Of a stretch of DNA of 64,000 bases, positions 1 to 6,613 are shown one piece after another. Every line of letters starts with the position of its first letter. Positions within the stretch are counted from its first letter, which is position 1. Position numbers and translations under genes: made by a program. Below the pieces are notes generated by a model. That model was not told where the DNA came from. It saw only the letters and a program-made list of their open reading frames with translations, and did no database searches. The DNA comes from an uncultured Porphyromonas sp. (lineage in GTDB: Bacteria > Bacteroidota > Bacteroidia > Bacteroidales > Porphyromonadaceae), in contig UQBE01000003.1 of NCBI GenBank assembly GCA_900539155.1, positions 1 through 64,000 of the forward strand, written 5' to 3'.

Positions 1-48
1 CCCGAAAGGGTGAAAAGTGGGGAGCAAGAGCATAATTACCCTTTCGGG
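1..48. repeat. Inverted repeat in gene tail, copy 1
   Basis: CCCGAAAGGGT at 1-11 and its exact reverse complement ACCCTTTCGGG at 38-48 lie inside coding sequence. Each arm can also fold alone, as CCC-GAAA-GGG. The same arrangement recurs at 760-807. Confidence 0.7.
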
Positions 49-84
49 TATTGTGTAAGTTTTGTCTCCTTCCGAATTTTGTGA
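1..84 (+). CDS. C-terminal tail of a GNAT-like acyltransferase paralogue (5' end outside window)
   Basis: Frame 1 is open from the window edge to a TGA at 82-84. It reads PERVKSGEQEHNYPFGYCV and then eight more residues. The same block, PERVK..E.E.NYPFGYCV, ends the complete gene that follows at 103-849. I infer that this is the tail of a tandem paralogue of that gene. Only 27 residues are visible, so the function is carried over by analogy. The DNA of the tail holds an 11-bp inverted repeat that is also present in the second gene. Confidence 0.55.
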   Translation, partial: PERVKSGEQEHNYPFGYCVSFVSFRIL

Positions 85-102
85 TGCATACTAAAAAGGA
101 CT

Positions 103-849
103 ATGGATAGATTCATAACCAACTACGAAGGAGTATCTTTGTGGCAAGCTACAAGAAGTACAGTCTCAGATATTGTACAATTCGTCATTGACGAAAACTA
201 CAAGCATCATCAAGGTGGAGTAACACATGATGATATCTACTTAAAGGAGACCTTTTCTGTATTGATGGAAGAGTTAGAGATGTTTGACCATTCCTCCACA
301 ATAGTAGCTAGAGACTTTATGGGGGAGATTGTAGGTGTTATTCGCACCACTCATTGGAATAATAATCCTCATAAGCTCCCGATGCAAATACTATTTGGAG
401 AGGATATTGTCACACCATCCGATCTTATAGCCTGCTATCAACACCTTTGGCATATCGGTCGATTTGCAGTTAAACAAGAGTATAGCAATAAGGGAGTGTT
501 GTTTAAGCTCTTAATGCTGTATGCTATTAGTCCCATATTTAAGTATAGAGAAGGAGTCTTGCTGGCAGAAACGGATGCAAAGCTACTCCGGGTTATGCAA
601 GCACTAAGCATTGAGGCAAGACCTTTGTCAACTGGCAGGGAGTATATAGGCTCTTTGACTATTCCTATGATGGCAACTAAGGCTGGACTTACTCCTTTCT
701 TGCTGAACAATATATCAATGGCTTTTGATCTCCACTTTGAAGAACTAAGTCATCTATTACCCGAAAGGGTGAAAAAACCAGAGTCGGAGCAAAATTACCC
801 TTTCGGGTATTGTGTGAACAGTAAAACAACACGAACTTTGCCTCTGTAA
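103..849 (+). CDS. GNAT-fold acyltransferase, FeeM / autoinducer-synthase-like
   Basis: A 248-residue soluble protein with no signal peptide. Residues about 65-85 (IVARDFMGEIVGVIRTT) look like the central beta strands of a GNAT domain. WHIGRFAVKQEYSNKG at about 125-140 resembles the strand and acyl-CoA-binding turn of the FeeM / acyl-homoserine-lactone-synthase branch, which also includes N-acyl amino acid synthases. A reaction such as N-acylation of an amino acid is therefore plausible but unproven. The last 30 residues are shared with the tail of the preceding open frame, which suggests tandem duplication. The region is AT-richer than the rest of the window and uses more AAA, AGA and ATA codons. 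A glycine-lipid synthase (GlsB-like) is an alternative reading. Confidence 0.55.
   Translation: MDRFITNYEGVSLWQATRSTVSDIVQFVIDENYKHHQGGVTHDDIYLKETFSVLMEELEMFDHSSTIVARDFMGEIVGVIRTTHWNNNPHKLPMQILFGEDIVTPSDLIACYQHLWHIGRFAVKQEYSNKGVLFKLLMLYAISPIFKYREGVLLAETDAKLLRVMQALSIEARPLSTGREYIGSLTIPMMATKAGLTPFLLNNISMAFDLHFEELSHLLPERVKKPESEQNYPFGYCVNSKTTRTLPL
760..807. repeat. Inverted repeat in gene tail, copy 2
   Basis: CCCGAAAGGGT at 760-770 and ACCCTTTCGGG at 797-807 flank a 26-bp loop, all within the last codons of the GNAT-like gene. It matches the copy at 1-48 in sequence, spacing and reading frame. Confidence 0.75.
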
Positions 850-1085
850 AACGAATCGATCTGTACAGTTGATTCAGAAATTGGTACATCTCGAACCTCA
901 GAGGACGTGTCCTCTCAAGTCTGCTATAGAAGTCGTGTGCGCAAACGACCTCCCGCAGTAAAGGTTGGTAGTCCCTTTAAGTGCCGAAAAGCATTACCAA
1001 AGACATCTCTCCTTCGGGAGTGGGTGCGTAAGCCGAAAAGCACCTAAAAGTAAGAGTAGGCATAACAAAAAAACAGCAATAGACT

Positions 1086-2360
1086 ATGAAAAAGTCAGTC
1101 GCAATAGGAGTATTGGTTTCGATATTGTCCGTACTCTCTTGCACAAATGAATCAATATCCATACAGGAGCCCGATGTAAAGGACTCCACTGAAAAGAGTG
1201 ACAACTCCTCTTTAAGAGCTACTGAAGGCAGGGCATTGCTTGCCGAACTTTTTGCGACATCTCTTAATGAAGAGACAGTTGCACAGGAACTATCTGAAAT
1301 GGTCTCTTTAGAAAGAGATGGAGATCGAGAGGTTTTGTTAGAAGAGATTCTTCCCGACGAGAGTCTCAGAAGCTCCTCTTCACTATACTCTTCCTTAGAG
1401 AGTTCATTTAACAACAGCAAGCATTTAAGATCAACTAACAGCAATACTAATCTCTCAAACTTTAAGACCTTTGAAAGCTTTGCAGAACATTTGATTAGTA
1501 TAGATCCACTTGTTCAAGTGGCTGTAGTAAGCAAATATGAAGAAGCCCCTGCCATAGACTTGAAGAAGGATGATGTACTTGTTGTATATCTGCCCGAAGA
1601 TTATGATGATCAGAAAGAAATGTGGCTGACTGCTTACGACAAAACTGGCAAAGCCCACCTTATCAAGTCTTCGGAAGAGCCTAATGTTCCTGTAATAGTT
1701 ATTGGCGACAATGAAAGAGTGATTCCTGTAGCCAAAGGTGACGCTGTTGTGAAAGATAAAAATCTTGGTAAACTATACTTTGAGGGGAAATATCAAGATT
1801 ATTATCTAAGACCAGATATTATCAATATCATTGATGGTCCTATCTACCATCCAGTTTATCCGAAACCTACTCCCAAGCAGCCTAAATATGATAGAGAAAG
1901 ACATCCAGACTATGACGAATATTTGGAAAGTGCAAACTTCGAAAATCAAAGCGCTATGAGAAAGTATGAGTCATTTTGGAGAGGTCGTCCAGAAATGAAG
2001 TATACTGTAATACCTGTGAAAGCCCCAGGTATGAAATTCTCTGGAGAATGTACTAATAAAGGTTGGGGAAAAGGTGCGATCAAGAAACTCAACATAAGGT
2101 TGTTCAATTGGAATCGTGAAGATTTTGGCAACTATTATTTAGTGCATTGGACCGAAGTTGATGGAGGTCCCATCTCGGAAGTTACCCCCAAGATTCAAGG
2201 AGAAGTATTTGGAATAAAGATTGAGGCCTCTTTCAAAATAGATCTTGGTTCTAAGGATGACGAAGTTGGTGGAGCTATTGTTTCTTACAAGGATAAGGCT
2301 TTGAGTGGACAAAAATATGATATTGGCGAAATGTTTCACTTCTCAATCAAGATAGCTTAA
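1086..2360 (+). CDS. Hypothetical surface/periplasmic lipoprotein
   Basis: A 424-residue protein. It starts MKKSVAIGVLVSILSVLSC, a lipoprotein signal with the lipobox Cys at residue 19. A low-complexity acidic/serine stretch follows to about residue 110. The middle holds a Pro/Lys/Tyr-rich segment (about 255-285) and the C-terminal 100 residues are probably all-beta. I do not recognise a family. The next gene starts 17 bp downstream and encodes a small barrel-like protein, so the two are probably co-transcribed and may act together at the outer membrane. Like the preceding gene it is AT-rich and could be accessory. Confidence 0.65.
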   Translation: MKKSVAIGVLVSILSVLSCTNESISIQEPDVKDSTEKSDNSSLRATEGRALLAELFATSLNEETVAQELSEMVSLERDGDREVLLEEILPDESLRSSSSLYSSLESSFNNSKHLRSTNSNTNLSNFKTFESFAEHLISIDPLVQVAVVSKYEEAPAIDLKKDDVLVVYLPEDYDDQKEMWLTAYDKTGKAHLIKSSEEPNVPVIVIGDNERVIPVAKGDAVVKDKNLGKLYFEGKYQDYYLRPDIINIIDGPIYHPVYPKPTPKQPKYDRERHPDYDEYLESANFENQSAMRKYESFWRGRPEMKYTVIPVKAPGMKFSGECTNKGWGKGAIKKLNIRLFNWNREDFGNYYLVHWTEVDGGPISEVTPKIQGEVFGIKIEASFKIDLGSKDDEVGGAIVSYKDKALSGQKYDIGEMFHFSIKIA

Positions 2361-2377
2361 GAATCCGTCTACCGCAT

Positions 2378-3022
2378 ATGAATATGAACAAGAATCGATT
2401 TTTCACCCTACTAACTATGCTACTCACACTTGTAGCAGTCCAGGTCCAAGAGACCAAAGCTCAAGAAGCTCCATTGAGATGGAAAGCATCTCTAGGTGCA
2501 GGTGCCTCAAGCAGCGAGGCTATGAGCATCGGCTTTGCAAAGGCAGCTCAGGTGACTTATAGCGTGAGTGCCTTTGAGTTTGGTCTTTCGCTACATCACA
2601 CCACTTCACAGACCCTCTCTACGACAAAAAGACACGGACAGGCTTGGCACCTCAAAGATCAAAACTCCTCTATACAAATCTCTCAAGCGGATAAAGATCA
2701 CAACAAGGAGCAACATTCCGCCAACACATCTTCTGTAAACCTCTATGCAGGGGTCAACTTTGTGAAGCTTTTCACCCCAAGTAGTAAGCACAGCGCAGTG
2801 CTGGGTGTACTAGGCGGGATAGGCCTATATGACAGCTCTAAGATGAGCAGTAATGGCGAGGATATGTCCATCGATCTGCTATATGGTAGCTTGTGGAGTT
2901 ACGGAGCTAGAGCTGCATACGAATATATGATTACGGAGAGAGTGGGTGCTGGTCTCTCTGCAACATATGACTTAGGGCAAGATAACTTTTACGGACTAGC
3001 CAATCTAATCATACGATTCTAA
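2378..3022 (+). CDS. Small outer-membrane beta-barrel-like protein
   Basis: A 214-residue protein. The N-terminal signal peptide (about residues 1-28) probably ends at TKAQ-EA. The mature part alternates glycine-rich and aromatic strands and ends in LIIRF, a terminal aromatic residue typical of outer-membrane barrels. The length fits an eight-stranded barrel. It lies 17 bp after the lipoprotein gene, and a hairpin at 3110-3153 probably ends the transcript. No specific family recognised. Confidence 0.6.
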   Translation: MNMNKNRFFTLLTMLLTLVAVQVQETKAQEAPLRWKASLGAGASSSEAMSIGFAKAAQVTYSVSAFEFGLSLHHTTSQTLSTTKRHGQAWHLKDQNSSIQISQADKDHNKEQHSANTSSVNLYAGVNFVKLFTPSSKHSAVLGVLGGIGLYDSSKMSSNGEDMSIDLLYGSLWSYGARAAYEYMITERVGAGLSATYDLGQDNFYGLANLIIRF

Positions 3023-3109
3023 GAGAGAACGTCTATCGGCTAGTATCTCCCCAAAAGAGAGTACAGCTAGCCTCAACAAGAAACTATACGACAGCTCTTT
3101 TTTAGCTTA

Positions 3110-3153
3110 TTGAGCAGGTCAGAGAGGAAATCTTCCTCCTCTGGCTTGCTCAA
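3110..3153 (+). terminator. Imperfect hairpin followed by T-rich tract
   Basis: TTGAGCAGGTCAGAGAGGAA pairs with TTCCTCCTCTGGCTTGCTCAA apart from a few mismatches. TTGCTTTTTAG follows. It sits 88 bp after the outer-membrane protein stop and fits a factor-independent terminator. Confidence 0.6.
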
Positions 3154-3383
3154 TTGCTTTTTAGTCCTTTTGCTTGATAAGCAGGCAATTCAGATAATAG
3201 AGAGTGTCTTCAAACCAAGAATAGATCTTTCAAGACTATAGGACAAGGGGGGAGTGTCGTGAGAGATAGTTGTGGCAGTGAACTAGGACGCTTGTGCGGA
3301 ATGATTTCTCGAGGTATGAGTCGGATTACTTGTGCGAATAGTGTTATATTTGCCATTGAAAAAGGTGGTTTGTGACAGCTCTC

Positions 3384-3435
3384 ACTAGCTGTGTTTTATT
3401 TCCAATTACACTAGCTGTGTTTTGTTTCCAATTAC
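3384..3435. repeat. Tandem 26-bp duplication
   Basis: Two head-to-tail 26-bp units starting ACTAGCTGTGTTTT, at 3384-3409 and 3410-3435, differ at one base (A/G). They lie in the gene-free stretch 3023-3750, where I see no other coding sequence. Confidence 0.85.
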
Positions 3436-3482
3436 AAACCTACCCTTCTCTCTTTACCCTGCAAAACGTTTAGGACACTATT

Positions 3483-3752
3483 GGGTGAAAACTGATTTCC
3501 ACGTGGATATTTCGAAATCCCCACGTGGAGAATTTTTATTTTCCACGTGGGGAAGAAAAAATTCTTCGGAGGAATCAAATGAAACTTCGGAGGAAATGAA
3601 TGACGCCCACGTGGAAAATAAAAAATATCCACGTGGAGAATTGAGATTTCCCACGTGGATATTCGAGAAAAGAGGGTAATTAGAGGTTAGAGGTTAGAGG
3701 TTAGAGGGCAGGGGGGACACATTATGAGACTGTTGACTCTTGCAACAGTCTC
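3483..3752 (+). repeat. CCACGTGG array element, copy A
   Basis: Six perfect CCACGTGG palindromes start at 3499, 3521, 3543, 3607, 3629 and 3651, giving spacings of 22, 22, 64, 22 and 22. Boxes 2-3 and 4-5 with their A/T spacers form an inverted repeat around a 56-bp core that holds two CTTCGGAGGAA direct repeats. To the right are about four TTAGAGG heptamers (3680-3707), a purine tract (GGGCAGGGGGGACACATT) and the 27-bp hairpin at 3726-3752. An open frame crosses the element, but the 22-bp period makes successive boxes read in different frames, so it is not treated as coding. Confidence 0.85.
3726..3752. mobile_element. Solo 27-bp end of the MITE family
   Basis: GAGACTGTTG and CAACAGTCTC flank a 7-bp loop. 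The sequence equals the right end of the 175-bp element at 37800-37974. It touches the stop codon of the DUF695 gene (3751-3753) and could act as a terminator for that minus-strand transcript. Confidence 0.75.
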
Positions 3753-4176
3753 ATGGTTGTAGCTTCTCCCGTAGCTCCTCGTAGTAGCTCCAGTCGGGGT
3801 CTTGGACTACCTCAAACTGTAGTGGCAAGAGGGGAAGCTCCGCAAGCGCCTCCTCAAGACGATCGAAGAAAGGGTCGTAAGTGCGACTGACGTAGAGCCA
3901 CACTTTGCGTCCAGGCTCCAGGATGGATGCTGCGAGGATTGCCATCTTGTCCCGCTCCATTGCGGTCTGTAGTAGCTCGTCGACCGCCTCTATCTGCGCG
4001 GTGTCCGTATCCGATGGCTCTATGCCCTCGCCATCAAAGGGGTAAGCGATCTCGATCACAAAGCGGTACTTGCCCGTAGCGCGAAACTCCTCCAGCTCAT
4101 CACGCACATGCAGGTGAGCCGTCTGGCCAGCTTCGCTCTCGGCCAAGCCGTTGAACCAATTGTCCGTCAGTCGCAT
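3751..4176 (-). CDS. DUF695 family protein
   Basis: A 141-residue acidic soluble protein with no signal or membrane segment. The pattern FVIEIAYPF at about 40-48, a central acidic helix, KVWLYVSRTYDPF at about 93-105 and the C-terminal DPDWSYYEEL match the DUF695 family as I know it. Its biochemical role is unknown. It starts 6 bp after the stop of the cytidylate-kinase-like gene, so the two are probably co-transcribed. The stop TGA lies on the edge of a MITE end at 3726-3752, so the extreme C-terminus may have been set by that insertion. Confidence 0.7.
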   Translation of the reverse strand: MRLTDNWFNGLAESEAGQTAHLHVRDELEEFRATGKYRFVIEIAYPFDGEGIEPSDTDTAQIEAVDELLQTAMERDKMAILAASILEPGRKVWLYVSRTYDPFFDRLEEALAELPLLPLQFEVVQDPDWSYYEELREKLQP

Positions 4177-4182
4177 AGCGGT

Positions 4183-4821
4183 TTACTTTTTGCCAATGGT
4201 CACGCCACCGCAGGGGAGCTGGAAGGCGTGAGCGATGATGTCGGTACAGCAGGGGGCGCCGAAAGCTCCCGTGTTGAGGCAAAGATGGTAGTTTGTCGAC
4301 TCGCCCCACTCCCTATTGGTCATCTGCTTATAGCTCTTACGACGGGCGCGGTCCGAGTGGTCTATGCGCTTGCGCGCTGCCTCCTCGGTCTCCTCGTCTC
4401 CTCGCTCTAGTAGCGTCTTGACACGGGCCTCGAGGTCGGCGTAGAGGAATACGTTGAGCACATCCTCCCTATCTCGTAGTATGTAGTCGGCACTGCGCCC
4501 GATGATGACGCAAGGGTGCTCTTCGGCTATCTTGAGTATGAAGTCGTTGAGGTAGCGAGTCACCGAGGGTGTCTCGATGAAGCCCGTCATGGGAACGGAG
4601 AAGAGTGACCCGTGAGACATCGGCATGAAGTCAAGCCCCGAGGTCGAGGCGTACTCGCTCTGCTCCTCGACATAGTCGGCAGCGTAGCCACTCTCCTCAG
4701 CAATCATGCGAATGAGCTCCTTGTCGTAGTAAGTCAAGCCGAGCTGCTCTGACAATTGACGCCCGATGGTGCGAGCACCGCAGCCGTACTGCCTACTGAT
4801 GGTTATGATGCGATAAGCCAT
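4183..4821 (-). CDS. Cytidylate-kinase-like P-loop kinase
   Basis: A 212-residue protein beginning ITISRQYGCGARTIGRQLSEQLGL. The N-terminal ISRQYGCGARTIG is the divergent nucleotide-binding loop of the cytidylate kinase-like family (AAA_26 type), which differs from the usual GxxGxGKS of Cmk. YYDKELIR follows, and VIIGRSADYILRD at about 105-118 is a second typical motif. The family probably phosphorylates a nucleoside or nucleotide, but the substrate is not established. cdd lies 44 bp upstream on the same strand, which suggests a pyrimidine-salvage grouping. Confidence 0.75.
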   Translation of the reverse strand: MAYRIITISRQYGCGARTIGRQLSEQLGLTYYDKELIRMIAEESGYAADYVEEQSEYASTSGLDFMPMSHGSLFSVPMTGFIETPSVTRYLNDFILKIAEEHPCVIIGRSADYILRDREDVLNVFLYADLEARVKTLLERGDEETEEAARKRIDHSDRARRKSYKQMTNREWGESTNYHLCLNTGAFGAPCCTDIIAHAFQLPCGGVTIGKK

Positions 4822-4865
4822 ATACTCGTGGTCTATTACTCTCTATAATGTGAATCGTTCAGCTC

Positions 4866-5345
4866 TTACGACGGAATGTCTGACCCGTCGAAGGCAAAGG
4901 GCAAGAGAAGCCGGCAGTCACTAATCACGATAGCTTCATCAGCACCGCAGAGGATGACCTCAAAGGGCTTGCCCTGTCGCCTTACCGTCTCCATCATCAC
5001 CTGGCGACAGACGCCGCAGGGGGAGATGGGGTGGACACGCTTGCCCTCGGTCTCAGCGACAATCATCAGTCGCTCGACGACGGCATCCGGGTGCTGCGCT
5101 CCGATGGCGTAGAGTGCCGTGCGCTCAGCACAGAGCGTAGGCGAGAAGGAAGCGTTCTCCTGATTGCACCCCAACACAAGTTCACCACTCTCTAGCTGCA
5201 CGGCCGCTCCTACATGAAAGTGACTGTACGGAGCATACGACCGGCGGGTAGCCTCCAGGGCGACCGCCTCAAGCCGCTCATAAATCTCTGGCCACTCGGA
5301 GCGGGGTAGCCGCGTGTAGGGGATTAGTAACTCCTTATCGCTCAT
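4866..5345 (-). CDS. cdd: Cytidine deaminase
   Basis: A 159-residue zinc hydrolase that converts cytidine and deoxycytidine to uridine forms in pyrimidine salvage. The catalytic motif C72-A-E74 and the second zinc site P-C110-G-V-C113 are present. FHVGAAV at 43-49 and the substrate-binding NQENASF at 61-67 fit the homotetrameric cytidine deaminase family. The length is slightly above the usual 130-140 residues because of an N-terminal extension of about 20 residues. The same-strand neighbour is the cytidylate-kinase-like gene. A repeat-rich gap lies upstream. Confidence 0.93.
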   Translation of the reverse strand: MSDKELLIPYTRLPRSEWPEIYERLEAVALEATRRSYAPYSHFHVGAAVQLESGELVLGCNQENASFSPTLCAERTALYAIGAQHPDAVVERLMIVAETEGKRVHPISPCGVCRQVMMETVRRQGKPFEVILCGADEAIVISDCRLLLPFAFDGSDIPS

Positions 5346-5395
5346 AATACTATCTACTTAGATGTCTGAATAAGAACTAGAGGGCAAGCTCAACA

Positions 5396-5652
5396 ACTTG
5401 ACGTGTAACGACTTGCTTTCTAAGCTCATATGCAAGTAAAATGCGAAGTTTTTTCTCGTTTTGCAAGCTCGGTCGACTTCTCTTCGGGTGAACCGCTCAG
5501 CGGGGTGGAAGCTCCCACCGTAGGGGCGGACCTGTGTGTCCGCCCGTCCTCACCTGAGCGCAGTCTATTCTGCGGGCGGACACGCAGGTCCGCCCCTACA
5601 CAAGCTACGTCAGCACGACAATTCCACTCATCAAACGCTGTAACCCCGATCT
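5396..5652. repeat. GTAGGGGCGGAC nested-palindrome repeat, copy 1
   Basis: About 255 bp, repeated in inverted orientation at 29882-30136. The core has two 27-bp arms, 5520-5546 and 5573-5599. They are reverse complements with one mismatch, and each arm is itself a near palindrome (GGGCGGAC ... GTCCGCCC). Outside the arms both copies share the stretches around CATATGCAAGTAAAA and the one ending TAACCCCGATCT. It fills the gap between fabD and cdd. I see no gene in it. Confidence 0.85.
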
Positions 5653-5682
5653 GTAGAGACGCACGAGCCGTGCGTCCCTACG
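5653..5682. repeat. Short REP-like hairpin
   Basis: TAGAGACGCACG and CGTGCGTCCCTA form a 12-bp inverted repeat with one mismatch around AGC. The motif TAGGGACGCACG recurs many times in the mosaic gap at 29515-29881. Confidence 0.65.
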
Positions 5683-5709
5683 CATCGTTACTCGTAATGC
5701 AAAGATTCA

Positions 5710-6600
5710 TTAGATCGTTGCCAAGCTCTCACAGGTCACATCGCTTGCGATACGACCGATAAGACCTGCTAAAACTTTACCTGGGCCTAACTCTACAAAG
5801 TGCGTAGCTCCATCAGCGACCATCGCCTCGACACTCTTAGTCCAGCGTACGGGAGCTGTGAGCTGAGCAATCAGATTGCCCTTAATCTCCTCGACATCTG
5901 TGTGTGGACGAGCATCGACATTCTGATAAATCGGGCAGATGGGCGTCGCAAAGGTCGTCGCCTCAATAGCACGCTGCAGACGCTCTTTGGCGGGCTGCAT
6001 GAGGGGCGAGTGGAAGGCTCCGCCCACCTTGAGCGGTAGTGCACGCTTAGCACCCGCAGCCTTGAGCTGCTCGCAAGCCTCCGCGATACCTTCCATTGTG
6101 CCTGAGATGACGACTTGACCAGAACAATTGTAATTGGCAGGTACAACGACCTGACCAGAGATGCCGTGGCAAATCTCCTCAATTGTGGCATCGGGCAGTC
6201 CGATGATAGCAGCCATCGTCGAGGGTTGTGCCTCGCACGCTGCTTGCATCGCCAGAGCACGCTCCGAGACTAGACGCAACGCATCTGCAAAAGGCAAGGC
6301 GCGACTCGCAACCAGTGCCGAGAACTCACCGAGCGAGTGCCCAGCGACCATGTCTGGCGCGAACGCATCTCCGAGCGCCACTGTCATAGCAACCGAGTGA
6401 AGGAAGACAGCCGGCTGCGTGACCTTCGTCTGTTTGAGATCCTCTTCGGTGCCCTCGAACATGGTCTTGGTTAGGTCAAAGCCCAGTACTTCGTCAGCCT
6501 CCGCAAAGAGCTGGCGGACTGCCTCGCTCTTTGTGTAGATCTCGTGACCCATACCGACGAACTGTGCACCCTGACCTGGGAATACAAAAGCTTTTTTCAT
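5710..6600 (-). CDS. fabD: Malonyl-CoA:ACP transacylase
   Basis: A 296-residue cytosolic enzyme that loads malonyl groups onto acyl carrier protein for fatty-acid synthesis. FPGQGAQ is at residues 7-13. The nucleophile elbow GHSLGE places the catalytic serine at residue 89. GAFHSPLM near residue 195 carries the catalytic histidine. Length and motifs are standard for FabD. It is 13 bp downstream of pepD on the same strand. I see no other fatty-acid gene next to it, so it appears to be separated from acpP and fabF. Confidence 0.95.
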   Translation of the reverse strand: MKKAFVFPGQGAQFVGMGHEIYTKSEAVRQLFAEADEVLGFDLTKTMFEGTEEDLKQTKVTQPAVFLHSVAMTVALGDAFAPDMVAGHSLGEFSALVASRALPFADALRLVSERALAMQAACEAQPSTMAAIIGLPDATIEEICHGISGQVVVPANYNCSGQVVISGTMEGIAEACEQLKAAGAKRALPLKVGGAFHSPLMQPAKERLQRAIEATTFATPICPIYQNVDARPHTDVEEIKGNLIAQLTAPVRWTKSVEAMVADGATHFVELGPGKVLAGLIGRIASDVTCESLATI

Positions 6601-6613
6601 CTGTTATTATCGA

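Noticed and set aside
850..1085. Possible structured RNA between the GNAT-like and lipoprotein genes
   Set aside because: Small hairpins are visible but match no riboswitch or sRNA family I know; too little to annotate.
977..1444. Minus-strand open frame of 155 codons
   Set aside because: Shadow of the lipoprotein gene; no signal, no homology, low-complexity serine run mirrored from the sense strand.
3499..3658. CRISPR array
   Set aside because: Units are 8-bp palindromes with 14-bp A/T spacers that are themselves conserved between copies; no cas genes.
3422..3679. Possible small protein over CCACGTGG element A (similar at 57409-57609)
   Set aside because: Frame broken in copy C, ended early in B; the 22-bp period explains the residue pattern.
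5430..5762. Open frame across the GTAGGGGCGGAC repeat
   Set aside because: It lies in the palindromic repeat, runs into the antisense of fabD, and in the second repeat copy the frame differs.
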